Shown in pieces: positions 18,702 through 29,403 of a stretch of DNA of 64,000 nucleotides. Source of the stretch: Stentor coeruleus (taxonomy: Eukaryota; Ciliophora; Heterotrichea; Heterotrichida; Stentoridae); contig MPUH01000313.1 of the NCBI GenBank assembly GCA_001970955.1, positions 1 to 64,000 of the forward strand, given 5' to 3'. The first letter of the stretch is position 1. Every line of letters begins with the position of its first letter. The position numbers and the translations under genes are program-made. Below the pieces are notes generated by a model. The model was not told where the DNA came from, made no database searches, and saw only the letters and a program-made list of their open reading frames with translations.

Positions 18702-20141
18702 TTAGTTTTTCCCCCCTGTACTGCTAAATACACGACCTTTATGCTCTGGTTTGAAAAAAAAATCAGGAGATTTTTGAGAACCTTGGTCTATAGACGTCCT
18801 TATTACAGTACTGTTTTGAATTTCATCACGATATGAATAGTCTCCGTATAAGTCACTTGATGTTAGAACATAGCCAGTTATTATATCCGCTATTTAGGTA
18901 TTACATTTTTCTGATTCTGAGCTGCTTATTTGAGGTTTTATATATTTTTCAGTTTTCATTGAAGGGATTGTACGGCTTGAAGAAAGCTTCCCAGTGTCAG
19001 AAGGGTTTTTTGTGGATTTAAAAGAAAGGAAGTCTTTAGTGGAGATTTTTTCTGTGCTAGCTAAGAGTTTTTTGGTTGATTTTCTCTTAGATGGGGTGAG
19101 TTTTCTGACTGGGGTTGTAGATTTGCTCGGCTTAACAACCTTCCTTTTCGGCTTTACCGAGCAGACCCTCGGTTTTTCTACCGACCTCTTAATAATAATT
19201 TTTTCTTTTGTAACACTCTGAGTCTTCATATCAATTTTTTTAGCCCTAACATAATGTTTCTTATAACTCTTAGCCACATGTAACAACAAAGGCGAAGTAT
19301 TTGGTAAAAAACATTTACAAATAGCTAAAGCTCGTTCATGCCAATCTTTACTATTTGCGCTTTCACTTATTCCAGATCGATCTTGGGCTATAAATCTTAA
19401 TTCTACAGCTACAGAAAAATAACTTGATGCCATTCTGCATATATTTTCTAAGATTTTGGCAAATGTTAGCTCTTGTTTTATAGAAGCTTGATTGACCCAT
19501 TCGTTTAAGAGTATTGGTTGTAATATCATAACGTTGCCAATATTATAGGTGTTAATCCAATCTTCACCTGTATAGATATTGGCTTTTTTATTAAAGTTTT
19601 TTGAGATGACTTTATCAAGGACTTCGACGATTTTGGAGACTGAGTCCATCATTCTACTTGCAGAGACTCCTTTTTTATGGGCAAAACTGTATTGAGAGAC
19701 AAGAAGGGATAAGGATAAGAGCATTTCTTTTATGTATTTTAAGGATCCTTGGGCGTATTTCAGAGCTTTGTCATGTTGTTTGTTTTGTGAAAGAATCGCA
19801 CATATCTGTAAATGCAGTGTTGATAAATACCTTAGTGGCCGAAGATTTTCTAGTGATGTTGTGTTTTTGCCTAGAATACTTTTAGCTGTATGCAAAGAAG
19901 TATCTAAATAATCTAAAGCTTGCCCTATGCGCCCTAGTCTATAGAAGCAAAATGCAGTATTATGAGAGACTGTAAGGGTAACATAAGGACTTATGTTCTT
20001 GTGTGAATTTTCAAGGTATTCTTCACAGTTTTGTAAGTATGACAGAGCTTCAAAATAGTTTTCTAGGAGTATTTGCTTTATAGCGTCATCAAGAAGGTTG
20101 TATTCATTTGCCTTAGTTTTTTCGATTTTGAATTGATTCAT
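18702..20141 (-). CDS. TPR-like helical protein with basic tail, one 15-nt intron
   Basis: Exons 20141-18905 and 18889-18702, 474 residues. The N-terminal 280 residues form helical pairs resembling tetratricopeptide repeats (YFEALSYLQNCEEYL, TAFCFYRLGRIGQALDYLD, DKALKYAQGSLKY). Residues 320-420 are basic and Ser/Thr/Lys-rich (KRKSTKKLLAST), probably microtubule- or RNA-binding or phosphorylated. The intron GTAATACCTAAATAG removes a TAA and adds about 60 residues with GDYSYRDEIQNS and a Phe-rich FFFKPEHKGR end, so the true C terminus is well beyond the first stop. Family not named; TPR-like scaffolds of this kind are common in ciliates. Confidence 0.82.
18890..18904 (-). other. 15-nt spliceosomal intron
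   Basis: GTAATACCTAAATAG, A at position 10. Removal extends the TPR-like protein through a coding-quality exon to TAA at 18702. Confidence 0.88.
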
Positions 20142-21235
20142 TAGTAAATTATGAAACTATTAAGAACTGTTCTGAATATGGAAAGGGACTAAAAACAAAG
20201 GACTGATAAATGTAAATAAGGAAAATATAAGCTTAGCAAAGTTATACTGAAAAAAATTGACTTAAAATATTCTTCACAACCAAGATAATAAGAGTCATTA
20301 CTTCAAACTATTCATTTATGTTAAATTAAACTGGAAGTTATACAGTATTAAAAGTGTAATTTTATCTCCATAAGTACAATTTATATTATTTTATATACGA
20401 TCAATACCAAAGGTTAAAATTTGAATTTTTCAATAAGAATTTTGATATATGAATGAAGCATTTAGTGAAACATTAGAATTTTTATTCTCAAGTTTATTTT
20501 GTTTACTTTAATGGAAAGCTGAAAATTACTTTTTATAAACTTAATTTATGATTGCATGAAAAAAATAATTTATTTTAAATTCGATATAAACCTGCACAAG
20601 ACAGTTTCATCAATGAATTTTTAAGGCAGTTCATCTTTTGTTACCTTGATAATCCTCTGACAAAAAGCCAAGTATAAAAATAATCAGTTTTGGCTATTTA
20701 TTATACAAGGATGGATACTATCAAGATTGTTAATGAAACCCTTATTCATTTAAATATGAGAATTACTATAAGATTTAATCATAGCTTATACTATTTGGCT
20801 TGCTTTTATTAATAAACTCACTCTAATAAATGGGAATTTGTTTTACAATAGTTGAAATCCTATCACAAAGAAAGTATTTAGAAAAAATGAGCCAAATTTT
20901 ATAAGAATACCGGCTTGCTTTTATTAATAAACTCACTCTAATAAATGGGAATTTGTTTTACAATAGTTGAAATCCTATCACAAAGAAAGTATTTAGAAAA
21001 AATGATGAGTAAAATCTAATATAAAATTCATATTATATTACCAGTTTCTGCTGTAATTTCCTATAATATTAATTCACATAAATTTAACTATTTTTATATT
21101 CTCCGTCCAATCCTCAATATTTACTAAGCATTTCCAAATCTCCTGATAAAAAATCTTCCTTTCATCTTAAAATCCTACCTGCAAATATCATCTTTCTCTT
21201 AACCAAAACTCCATATTTAGCTCTAATAAAATATC
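20142..21235. other. AT-rich region with a 94-bp direct duplication
   Basis: Divergent leaders. Contains two identical-looking 94-bp copies (20797-20890 and 20912-21005) separated by 21 bp. No gene. Confidence 0.65.
20797..21005. repeat. Direct duplication of 94 bp
   Basis: Copy 1 at 20797-20890 and copy 2 at 20912-21005 start GGCTTGCTTTTATT and end AAAAAATGA; spacer is 21 bp. It resembles the duplicated blocks around the N joins, so it may be a filled assembly gap rather than a natural repeat. Confidence 0.85.
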
Positions 21236-22816
21236 ATGGCTTTTGTCAGCAGGGCAGAAAGAAAAATACAACCTTCAGATACTTTATCTGTAGGTCCAGG
21301 GGCATATTTATCTCATACCGAGTATCAATCTAACCTAAGTTACGCTCCATTTTCATCTACCTCAGAACGAGATATCAGTAAAATGTTCTGTAAAGACTAT
21401 ACCCCAGGACCAGGTGCTTACAACAGAGCAGAAATGAAAGCTTTACAACCAGGGGAACTAGATCACTGGGGCCAGCCAAAATTCACATCTCCTTTTGCAA
21501 GTTCTATTGAAAGATTTCAAAATAGCAACGATAAACTATCCCCAGGTCCTGGTAGTTATCAAATATCTGATTCTTGGCAAAAACAAAAACAATCAGATAA
21601 AACTGTCTCAGCTGTTAATTGGACAAGAATCCCTTCAGCACCTTCAATACCTGCAATGCATCAATCATATGGTTATGAACAAACAACTAATGGAGGGCTT
21701 ATTATGCAAAGTGCTTTAGAAACTGTTCATGCTGGGACTAAAAAAGATTGTGTTGGTCCAGGACATTATAAAATCCATGAGCCTAAAAAGAATAATGGTC
21801 CAAAATGGCATAAGTCCAAAAGCCAAAGAACTGTTTATCCACCTTCGACTACTGGGCCGACAATTGGTCCTGGAACTTATGTGAAAACAAGGGTAAAAGT
21901 TGAACCTATTTACAAACTTCATGAAAGCGCACCTTTTGCTACAAAAACAGGCAGGTCGGGGGTTCCTGAGAGCAATTCGCCAGGCCCAGGGTATTACTCA
22001 GTAGAAAAGTTCTCAGCTTTTAATAAGAAAAAAATCCCAAGTAGTTTGCAAAACTTTGGCAGTTCAAGTTCCAGGTTTTTTAATGGGCCTCCAAAACCTG
22101 ATCAAGCTGGTCCTGGTTATTACAACAATCTAAACAATTCTTTTGGTAGAAAAGTCTCAGATCAAGCTGCACCTTTTTGCTCATCTGATATGAGATTTCA
22201 ATATAAACTCAACAGTAATCCAGGGCCTGGGTATTATGAAAATGAGAATTTATCTGAAGCATTATCGAAAAGGAATTTAAAAACTCAAGGGGTTTTTGGG
22301 TCTACACAGAAAAGATTTTTTGGGAAAGATGGAGCTGGAACTCCTGGCCCTGGACATTATAAGCCTGAAGGGAATAAGAAAAAAAGCCAAGGATGGAAGC
22401 CAAACGCGGTATTTACATCGAAAGTTCAAAGAGGACATATTGGAAATAATTCAAACAATCCACCTCCTGGAGCTTATGAGGTAAATACAGGGTTTAAGAA
22501 ACAGAAAACTAATTCAGTGAGTATTAATCCGATCACAGGCAAGATGATGTATAGTGGATCAGAAAGCAATATTGCCTTTAGATCGAATACTGAACGGTTT
22601 TTCAGTGAAATTAAAGGAAAAGGAGTGGATACTCCAGGCCCTGGAACTTATGATTATAGTGATGGTTCTAAGACAGGAAGAGTGATTCTGAGCACGGAAA
22701 GTCGCTTTAAAAATAAAGAAGGCCCTGCGATACCTGGCCCGGGAACTTACTTTGAATCTAGTGAAGATAGGTGGAACAAAAAATCTTATAATGTGCTGTT
22801 TTCAGAAATTATCTAA
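21236..22816 (+). CDS. SHIPPO/STPG repeat protein (ciliary microtubule associated)
   Basis: 526 residues built almost entirely from sperm-tail PG-rich (SHIPPO) repeats. About twelve copies of a PGPGxY core can be counted (PGPGAY, PGPGSY, PGPGYY, PGPGHY, PGPGTY and variants GPGHY, IGPGTY, PPPGAY), spaced 30-60 residues and each followed by a hydrophobic or aromatic position. Many are preceded by PF or F-S segments (APFSSTSER, FTSPFASS). Proteins of this family (ODF3/CIMAP) bind axonemal or cortical microtubules, some inside the lumen. No enzymatic domain. A shared-direction neighbour begins 71 bp after the stop. Confidence 0.93.
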   Translation: MAFVSRAERKIQPSDTLSVGPGAYLSHTEYQSNLSYAPFSSTSERDISKMFCKDYTPGPGAYNRAEMKALQPGELDHWGQPKFTSPFASSIERFQNSNDKLSPGPGSYQISDSWQKQKQSDKTVSAVNWTRIPSAPSIPAMHQSYGYEQTTNGGLIMQSALETVHAGTKKDCVGPGHYKIHEPKKNNGPKWHKSKSQRTVYPPSTTGPTIGPGTYVKTRVKVEPIYKLHESAPFATKTGRSGVPESNSPGPGYYSVEKFSAFNKKKIPSSLQNFGSSSSRFFNGPPKPDQAGPGYYNNLNNSFGRKVSDQAAPFCSSDMRFQYKLNSNPGPGYYENENLSEALSKRNLKTQGVFGSTQKRFFGKDGAGTPGPGHYKPEGNKKKSQGWKPNAVFTSKVQRGHIGNNSNNPPPGAYEVNTGFKKQKTNSVSINPITGKMMYSGSESNIAFRSNTERFFSEIKGKGVDTPGPGTYDYSDGSKTGRVILSTESRFKNKEGPAIPGPGTYFESSEDRWNKKSYNVLFSEII

Positions 22817-22887
22817 GATAAATGCTATCTTGAATTTACTAATAAATATCATTATCACTATTTCTCATATGAATAAAAAGATTCAAA

Positions 22888-24273
22888 ATGTCATTTAGAC
22901 ACGCATTCAAGAATCCTCTGGGTTGTATTACTAAAAACAACAGTCGCAATCCAACACCAGGACGAAGAAAAGACAAAGAGCTTATCCCATACCCACCTGC
23001 ATATCCAAAACCTAATGATTTTAACGAAAAAGAAAATCAGAATACTACTTTTATGATAAACCTTGAGGATTTACTTATCATTGAAAGGAATTTACTTTTT
23101 ATCTTTGAGAATTTCAATAATGCTGATGAAATTTCAAAAGTGTGTGAAGAACTTTGGGATATGACTGCTGAGAATACTCTTAATCAGATAAGCAATCTGT
23201 ATAGAGATGAACATAAAAGAAGTATTATTAGATACTCGATGGTACTTCTTTCTACAGGTATAGCAACATTGCATTTTTTCATATCTCAATACAAGCTCTA
23301 CTATGAAATTGCTTCAATTTTACGCACAATTGCGTTTTATACTCACAAGAGTTTTTTAATTCTAACAAAATTTATTCTTTCACGTGTTCCATTTGAAGCA
23401 GGGAATGTGTGGATTGAAAAACTCATGGTATTATCTAAAGAAAATAATAAAAAGAAAAGAAAATCTAACATTGCTAATCTTAACCATTACAACAAAGCAA
23501 TTTGCAACAATCTAAAGAAAGTTTGCAGACATTTTATGGCACAAATTGAGGATCCAACTGTTAAATCTTTTAAACTTGCCTTGTTGCAGATTGTTAGAAA
23601 TTCACAAATTCAAGTTTTTGATTCAAGATCACTTATAGAAAAAGCTTTTGGAATAAAAAGAGAGTCTTTAAGGGTTGGGAATATGGTAAAAACCCCGTTT
23701 TTACCAAAAAGATATGATAAAAAATACACACTTGTTTTGGATTTAGATGAAACACTTGTCCATTATATTGAAAATGAAGAAAAAGGGGAATATTTGACTA
23801 GACCGTATGCTGAGAATTTTATTAATGAAATGACAAAATATTATGAAATTATTGTGTTTACAGCTGCTGTACAAGATTATGCTGACTGGATACTTGACGA
23901 TTTTGACTGTTGTAAGATAATTGATCATCGCTTGTATAGACAACACACAATTCCAGCAGGTAATTACTTCTTAAAAGATCTCAATACCCTAGGTAGAGAT
24001 TTAAGCAAAGTTATCATCGTTGATAATGTTGCAGAGAATTTCCAGCTTCAGCCTTCGAACGGGATTCTTATCAAATCCTGGTATGACGATGCTGGTGATA
24101 ATGCTTTACAAGAACTCATGCCTCTTCTTAAAGAAATAGCATCAAGCAATGTCGAAGATGTACGAATAGCCTTAAGTATATATCGTCAACAAATGCTTGA
24201 ACAGCTTTCTAAAGGTATTGAAAATCCTAAACTCACTTTATCTCACTCAACATTGAAATCTTCAAGTAACTAA
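22888..24273 (+). CDS. SCP/FCP1-type CTD phosphatase-like protein
   Basis: 461 residues. N-terminal 270 residues are helical and not recognised (Cys-poor, many Ile/Leu). The phosphatase domain spans about 275-440: VLDLDETLVH (catalytic DxDxT motif, with the nucleophile as the first Asp), IIVFTAAVQDYADWILD, the HRLYRQHTI stretch, YFLKDLNTLGRD and VIIVDNVAENFQLQPSN (second acidic cluster). This is the HAD-family FCP1/SCP catalytic core typical of CTD small phosphatases and relatives (Dullard). Substrate could be RNA polymerase II CTD or another phosphoserine protein. The long N-terminal helical region is unlike human SCPs. Stop lies 12 bp before the stop of the converging ribosomal gene. Confidence 0.9.
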   Translation: MSFRHAFKNPLGCITKNNSRNPTPGRRKDKELIPYPPAYPKPNDFNEKENQNTTFMINLEDLLIIERNLLFIFENFNNADEISKVCEELWDMTAENTLNQISNLYRDEHKRSIIRYSMVLLSTGIATLHFFISQYKLYYEIASILRTIAFYTHKSFLILTKFILSRVPFEAGNVWIEKLMVLSKENNKKKRKSNIANLNHYNKAICNNLKKVCRHFMAQIEDPTVKSFKLALLQIVRNSQIQVFDSRSLIEKAFGIKRESLRVGNMVKTPFLPKRYDKKYTLVLDLDETLVHYIENEEKGEYLTRPYAENFINEMTKYYEIIVFTAAVQDYADWILDDFDCCKIIDHRLYRQHTIPAGNYFLKDLNTLGRDLSKVIIVDNVAENFQLQPSNGILIKSWYDDAGDNALQELMPLLKEIASSNVEDVRIALSIYRQQMLEQLSKGIENPKLTLSHSTLKSSSN

Positions 24274-24285
24274 ACATCTAAACTA

Positions 24286-24849
24286 TTAAGCTTTATAGCC
24301 ACAAGAGCTTCTTCTTCCTCTAGCTTTTTCAAACTTCCTTCCTTTGCTTCTAACAAAAGGTCTAGTTTTTGACCCATGAGCGCCAGGAGCTTGTCCAAAG
24401 TGTTTGTAAGCTACTCTTGCTGTCTTCTTACCTCTTAAAAGTACTACACCAGTACCAGCTGGATTGTTTTGTGCGAAAGAGTCAAAAGTCAAACAAGTAC
24501 CTCCAGCAGCGACAATTCTAGCCCTTGCTGTCTCTGAGAACCTTAGAGCCACAATTTGTAATTTGGGCATGACAACTAGCCTAGGGTCATCAAGTATAGA
24601 CCCTACAACAACACAGGTTTTAGACTCTTTTCCAGCCATATACTTAGCAATATGTTTCAAAGATAAAGGATTTCTGTTGTTTCGGCTCATAGCCAGTCTC
24701 TTAGCAACAACTTTGTTGAACTTGGATGGAGTCCTTCTTGCTAAGAATCTATAAAGTTTTATGAGTAATTTGAGATAAAGGTTAGTTGAAGTGACCTTTC
24801 TGTTGTTTTTGTCCCACTTTTTGCCTCCTGCTTCGATATCCACACCCAT
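24286..24849 (-). CDS. RPL18: 60S ribosomal protein eL18
   Basis: 187 residues, the usual eL18 length. Characteristic start MGVDIEAGGK, NLYLKLLIKLYRFLARRT, FNKVVAKRLAMSR, NRNPLSLKHIAKYM, VVVGSILDDPRL, ALRFSETARARI and the C-terminal HFGQAPGAHGSKTRPFVRSK with a basic GRR end. Component of the large ribosomal subunit. No intron visible. Ends 12 bp from the converging phosphatase gene, so both 3' ends must overlap. Confidence 0.97.
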   Translation of the reverse strand: MGVDIEAGGKKWDKNNRKVTSTNLYLKLLIKLYRFLARRTPSKFNKVVAKRLAMSRNNRNPLSLKHIAKYMAGKESKTCVVVGSILDDPRLVVMPKLQIVALRFSETARARIVAAGGTCLTFDSFAQNNPAGTGVVLLRGKKTARVAYKHFGQAPGAHGSKTRPFVRSKGRKFEKARGRRSSCGYKA

Positions 24850-25965
24850 TTTTATAACTAATGGTTTGTTCTAGGTTAAGCTCATTATATCAAATTAGAT
24901 GTTTAGTTATAGGGATAATTTATTGAATGATACTTTTTTTAAATGTAGGAATTTCTTGAACTGTTAGTATGATTTTAATGGTTTGATTTATGTGAGAAGG
25001 TTTGGCTTTATTAGTATGAAGTTTCTAGACTGGTACTGAAAAAAGAAATTTTGCTTTGGATATTCTCCTGAGACTCTGTTTTTAATGATGGGTTAAAATA
25101 TAGTAACTGATTGATAGGAGGTTTTTAATCTTTTGAGTTTTCCTGGTAACTTTGAAAACACTAGTCTTATTTTTAATATGAAATTGTATATACAATAAGA
25201 TTTTTAGGTAGGATTAAAAGATATAGTGCAATAAGAAGCTTATGATTAATCATGCATTCTAATAGTCTATTTGAAAACTATATTTTTTTTATTATGATTT
25301 CTAGGATTATATAATAAGGTGCACAATTACAGTATAATTTTATTTAAAGGACTATACTATAGCAAAAATTGAGACTATTCTACAAATTACTAATAATTCT
25401 CAATGTGCTTATACTTTTTGTAACCCTTAATAGAGTTTGTGTACATAAATTCCAGGAGATAAATATCATATGGCTTATCAGCAGAATCATATAAATTAGG
25501 AGATTTAATAATCAGTTTATTAGTCACTATTATGATAATTATAAGATTCTTTTGTTTTCGTAGTATAACGTTTTCTGTACCTGAGGTTGTTATGAAACAA
25601 AAGCGCAATAAACATATTTTTAATAGAAGTGCAGATAAGACAAGAGGGCTTGGGGATAGCTTTTAATGGATTGGATCTAAAACTTTAAGTTTTAAAGTAG
25701 TTTAAGCTAATAGTTTGCTAAAAAGTAGAAAAATTAGGTTTTATAATGATTTATGATTTGTATGGTTTATTAGATAATCCCCATTTTTCTGCCAAATATA
25801 ATTTTATTGGCTTTTAAATAAAACTAATATATCTTCTACACAAATTTCCCAATTCCTAATAGTCTTATAACCTACTTCATAAATTATTTCATATATTTAC
25901 CCTTAAAAATCTTAATATTCAAAATCATGATTGCTATTATCATATATCTATCCCTTCTAAATATT
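24850..25965. other. AT-rich intergenic region, 1.1 kb
   Basis: Leader of the ribosomal gene on the left. No convincing gene; a 72-codon minus-strand frame (25390-25608) has noncoding composition. Confidence 0.5.
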
Positions 25966-27285
25966 TCACCACATTTTTGCATCACCTTTTTCATTAAACG
26001 CTTTAGCAAAAAGTTTTTCCCTAACCATACTCGAGTACCTCCTCTTCGCCGAAAACAAAATCTTGCTTTTTTCATCTAAAATCTTAGAAATCCCATCAAG
26101 TTCTCCCTTTAACTTCAAATAATCTGAGCTTCCTTCATGAGTATCATCAAGTAATTGTTTATAATTTTTATTTATATCAGCAATCTCATTTTCTAATTCA
26201 CTAATTTGTTGTTGTAATTTATTTTCTTGATTAAGATAAGATGGTAAAGCTACTCTTTTCCTTGAAGTCTCTTCATCTTTAACTTTAATACTTGAAGTGC
26301 TTTGCGAATTTTTAATTCTCTTAGAAGAAGTAGATCTTTCTTTATGGCTAGGGGGTTTTTTAGGTTCTTTTTTTAGTGAATCAACAAGTTGTTCATTGAC
26401 AGAAACCACATCTTTTATAAAAGATTGAGTCGCTTGTTGCTGTTTTTTCAATGCTTCCCTTGCTTCTTCTGATAGTCTGTTTATATGCTCAAGTTCTTTG
26501 ATTTTTTTTTCAAAATCACTGATTATTGAGTTTTGGTTCCCGAGCATCGACTTAAGTTTCTCGTTTTCCTGCTTTTGCTGCTGTGTTGTGAGCTCGTATT
26601 CATCTTGGATACTTTTGATTTCCTCTTCAGCAAGGCGGAGTTTATCTCTATACTCTTGTTTTTCCCGGTCAAAAGCTTTCTTCAAAGACCCTTTTTCTTC
26701 ATTTAATTCATTTTCTATATTCCTTAGCTTTAACACTTGTTCTCTTAAACTTTTATTCTCCTCTTTTTCTATCTTTACACTTTGACTAGCTGAGTTTTCT
26801 TCAATATTTTTGTATTGGAGCTGCCTTTTAAGATTTTCACATTGAAGTATCCAATTATCTTTATCAATCATATACTGTTCATGTGATCTTTTATTTTCAG
26901 CTTCATAAAAGTCTAATTGGCTTTTAAGGAAAGTATTTTGTTCTTCAAGGTTTCTATTTTTTGATACGAGGATTTTTAGTTCACTTTCAATTTCTAGAGT
27001 TTTTATAGTCATATCTTTATCTTTTTGTAAACTCATACTGTTGATTTTTGCTTTAAGATCTGAAATTTCAGTTTTAAGACGTTGGATTTCGGCTTCGTTA
27101 TCGTAATTATGCAAATCTAAGGACTTTTGTTTTTCTTGGAGCTTTGATGTATGCATTGGAGACTTTTGGTCGTAGATATCACGAAGAGAGCTTTGGGATT
27201 TTAGATAGTTTCTGGAGGAAAGGCTGTTTTGGTCTTTAGGACTGATACCGTATTTTTGTAAGAGAAATTCGATTGTAGGCTCCAT
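25966..27285 (-). CDS. Long coiled-coil protein, unidentified
   Basis: 439 residues from MEPTIEFLLQKYGI. Coiled coil nearly throughout: about residues 55-150, 170-310 and 355-410. A Lys/Ser/Pro-rich break at 310-345 contains EPKKPPSHKER. The C-terminal ALPSYLNQENKL, NYKQLLDD and RYSSMVREKLF segments look conserved rather than generic. The frame ends in TGA at 25966-25968 after KMW. Composition suits a centriolar or basal-body protein, but that is inference; I do not recognise the family. Confidence 0.82.
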   Translation of the reverse strand: MEPTIEFLLQKYGISPKDQNSLSSRNYLKSQSSLRDIYDQKSPMHTSKLQEKQKSLDLHNYDNEAEIQRLKTEISDLKAKINSMSLQKDKDMTIKTLEIESELKILVSKNRNLEEQNTFLKSQLDFYEAENKRSHEQYMIDKDNWILQCENLKRQLQYKNIEENSASQSVKIEKEENKSLREQVLKLRNIENELNEEKGSLKKAFDREKQEYRDKLRLAEEEIKSIQDEYELTTQQQKQENEKLKSMLGNQNSIISDFEKKIKELEHINRLSEEAREALKKQQQATQSFIKDVVSVNEQLVDSLKKEPKKPPSHKERSTSSKRIKNSQSTSSIKVKDEETSRKRVALPSYLNQENKLQQQISELENEIADINKNYKQLLDDTHEGSSDYLKLKGELDGISKILDEKSKILFSAKRRYSSMVREKLFAKAFNEKGDAKMW

Positions 27286-27385
27286 TTATAAATTTTAAAT
27301 ATAACATCATTTATCGCTTTTGCTTAGATCTTTTACTATAAAACCTATTTTGTACACTCGTGTAATGTTATTTTTATATACTTTT

Positions 27386-28318
27386 CTAATTGTTAACATA
27401 TAATAAATCTACTGAATCAGCCATTTCTTTCCCTGACTCGCCTGAAGAGATTTTATTCAAGCTTCTAATCACTCTTGACTGCTGTTTTAATATTTCAGTT
27501 ATCATGAATTTTCTATTTTCATAATCCCTTATTTTAATATTAGAAATCGGTCTTTTCCTTATTTTCTGGCTTTGTGGTCTAGCTGATTTACAATTTTTAT
27601 TATCTTTACTTTTCCTTTTATTTTCCAAAAACTCAGCTATTTTCTCTTTTTGGCTTTCATAATATTTTTTCCTTTTTTCATCTTCTTTCCTTTGCTTTTC
27701 TTCAAGTTCTTTTTCTAACCTGGTTTCATTTTCCATTTTCTCTATTTCCTTCCTCAGTTTTTCTTCCCTAAAAGTTTCGATTTTACTTAGTATGTTTAGC
27801 CTCTTTTGAGCTTCTTTAATCATTTTCTCATCGTTTTCTTCACTTCTCCTTTTATCCATAATTTCCCCACGGCCCCGGCAACTACGAATACGGAATTTTT
27901 TTGGTCCTTCAGCTTCTGCACCAGTAAGAAAAGTTGGAGTGTTAGATAAAGGTAAAGCTAATTCTCTGTTAGAAGTTGCTTCCTTAGGGATTAAAGCTAG
28001 AGTGTCTATATTAGAATGCTTGCATGGGGGTTTTAAAGTGCAAATCAAGCATCTGTTGTCTCTAGCAAGTTTTTCTTTCATTTCTTCAGAAGCTAAGTCA
28101 AGTTTTCTACGTTTAATAAGGTCTTCTGTTAATACTAAAGCATCTTGGAATGATTCTGGATGCTCTAAATCATGTTCTTCAAGCGGCCTTCCGATGAGCT
28201 TTTGCAGTTCAATTCTCAGGTCGTTATTTTCATTAACTAGATCTTCTACTTCTTGTATTGAGGTTTTTTTGTGCAAAACATGCTTAAGTTTATCAATTTC
28301 ATCTTTTAAACCCCACAT
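27386..28318 (-). CDS. Coiled-coil protein with CxxC/CxxxH cluster, unidentified
   Basis: 310 residues. Coiled coils at about 1-45 and 155-235. Between them is CLICTLKPPCKHS (near residue 92), which could bind a metal ion with three Cys and one His. Then a basic RSCRGRGE stretch. The C-terminal 60 residues are basic and end KEMADSVDLLYVNN. Lies 100 bp upstream of the other coiled-coil gene on the same strand, and the two could share regulation. No known family recognised. Confidence 0.8.
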   Translation of the reverse strand: MWGLKDEIDKLKHVLHKKTSIQEVEDLVNENNDLRIELQKLIGRPLEEHDLEHPESFQDALVLTEDLIKRRKLDLASEEMKEKLARDNRCLICTLKPPCKHSNIDTLALIPKEATSNRELALPLSNTPTFLTGAEAEGPKKFRIRSCRGRGEIMDKRRSEENDEKMIKEAQKRLNILSKIETFREEKLRKEIEKMENETRLEKELEEKQRKEDEKRKKYYESQKEKIAEFLENKRKSKDNKNCKSARPQSQKIRKRPISNIKIRDYENRKFMITEILKQQSRVIRSLNKISSGESGKEMADSVDLLYVNN

Positions 28319-28581
28319 AGTTTATTATTCTATTCTTAAGATGGATATTCTTTTGATAGGAAATTATGTAAAAGATTAAGAACTACACTTAAGTGAAGAG
28401 TTTGTATATGAAATTTGAATCAAAATGCAGAAATCTTGCATCTTGGAAAATATCAAAGATTGATATAAAATATAGCTTTAGATAAAATATTCTTAAGTTA
28501 GACTTGTAAAGTGTATTTATTATAGAATTATTCTATGTATGATAATATTTACAATAATACTGCATCTTAATTATAAATTTA

Positions 28582-28668
28582 AGTTTTATGTCGGATATAA
28601 GTCATGATTATTTCAGCCCAAATCCAAAATTTTCTATAAAAAAATGCAGTTTATGATATATTATAGTT
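28582..28668 (+). repeat. Left terminal inverted repeat, 87 bp
   Basis: Begins AGTTTTATGTC; pairs with 29404-29490 read on the other strand, about nine differences. Confidence 0.85.
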
Positions 28669-28852
28669 AAAAATGTTGATTATAAATTGGACGCAATAAA
28701 ATCATCATATTCGCTATAATTTTATTTTTTCAAAATCTAATCTTAACCTTGACAAAATTCTTCATCTTCTGTATTTATGATCTACAAATATATCACAGAA
28801 TTTCATCAAATATGAGATTGATATAAAACCTAACATTTTATATATCTGATTC

Positions 28853-29317
28853 ATGGATTTCAGAAAATTGTACTTATAACATTTAGAAGAAAATGATGAA
28901 ATGATAGGTGAAATTTCGGAAGATGGAAATTATTTTGTTGTAAATATAACAGTGGCAAAAATAAACAGGCAATTGGTTTTTGGAGAATAAAGCGAAAAAC
29001 TGGATTCTATTTCTTACAGATTTTTGAAGATAGTAGGCGTAAAACTTAGAGAATCTAATTCGAAAATTCATACTGCCAGGAAGTACAATTTAAGAGATAG
29101 CTTAGCTTCCTACACAAATATTGAAAATATTAATTACAGTATTTATCAACATGAGGTTGTATTATATAAATATAATTTTTTTAATCTAGATGATCCATCA
29201 ATTCATACCCAAGAAATTGATAATTCAATACAGAACAAGAAAAAAAAATTTAATCCTATTTGGCAGATCATATGTGGAGAAGACGTTGTTTTAATAAGCT
29301 CTTATTCCAAAATATGA
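28853..29317 (+). pseudogene. Interrupted 154-codon frame inside the inverted-repeat element
   Basis: ATG to TGA with two TAA codons near the 5' end (28877, 28988); AT-rich random DNA of this length would hold about a dozen stops, so the frame was coding. Both TAAs stand where glutamine would fit. No family recognised. It could be a decayed gene of the element, or a gene read with TAA as glutamine, which no intact gene here does. Confidence 0.5.
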
Positions 29318-29403
29318 TTTTATGCATAGCTCTTTATTTAAAATTAAAAACTTAAAATTTTTGAATATAGATGTGTATATACTAATCAATAATAAAAATT
29401 TTG

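Noticed and set aside
25390-25608. 72-codon minus-strand frame in the gap after eL18.
   Set aside because: Low-complexity Ile/Tyr/Lys-rich, no conserved-looking segment and no intron evidence.
25884-26075. A possible 16-nt intron (GTGGTGAAATATTTAG) extending the coiled-coil gene at 25966 past its TGA.
   Set aside because: It does not start GTA and does not fit the 15-nt pattern; the added residues look like random hydrophobic codons.
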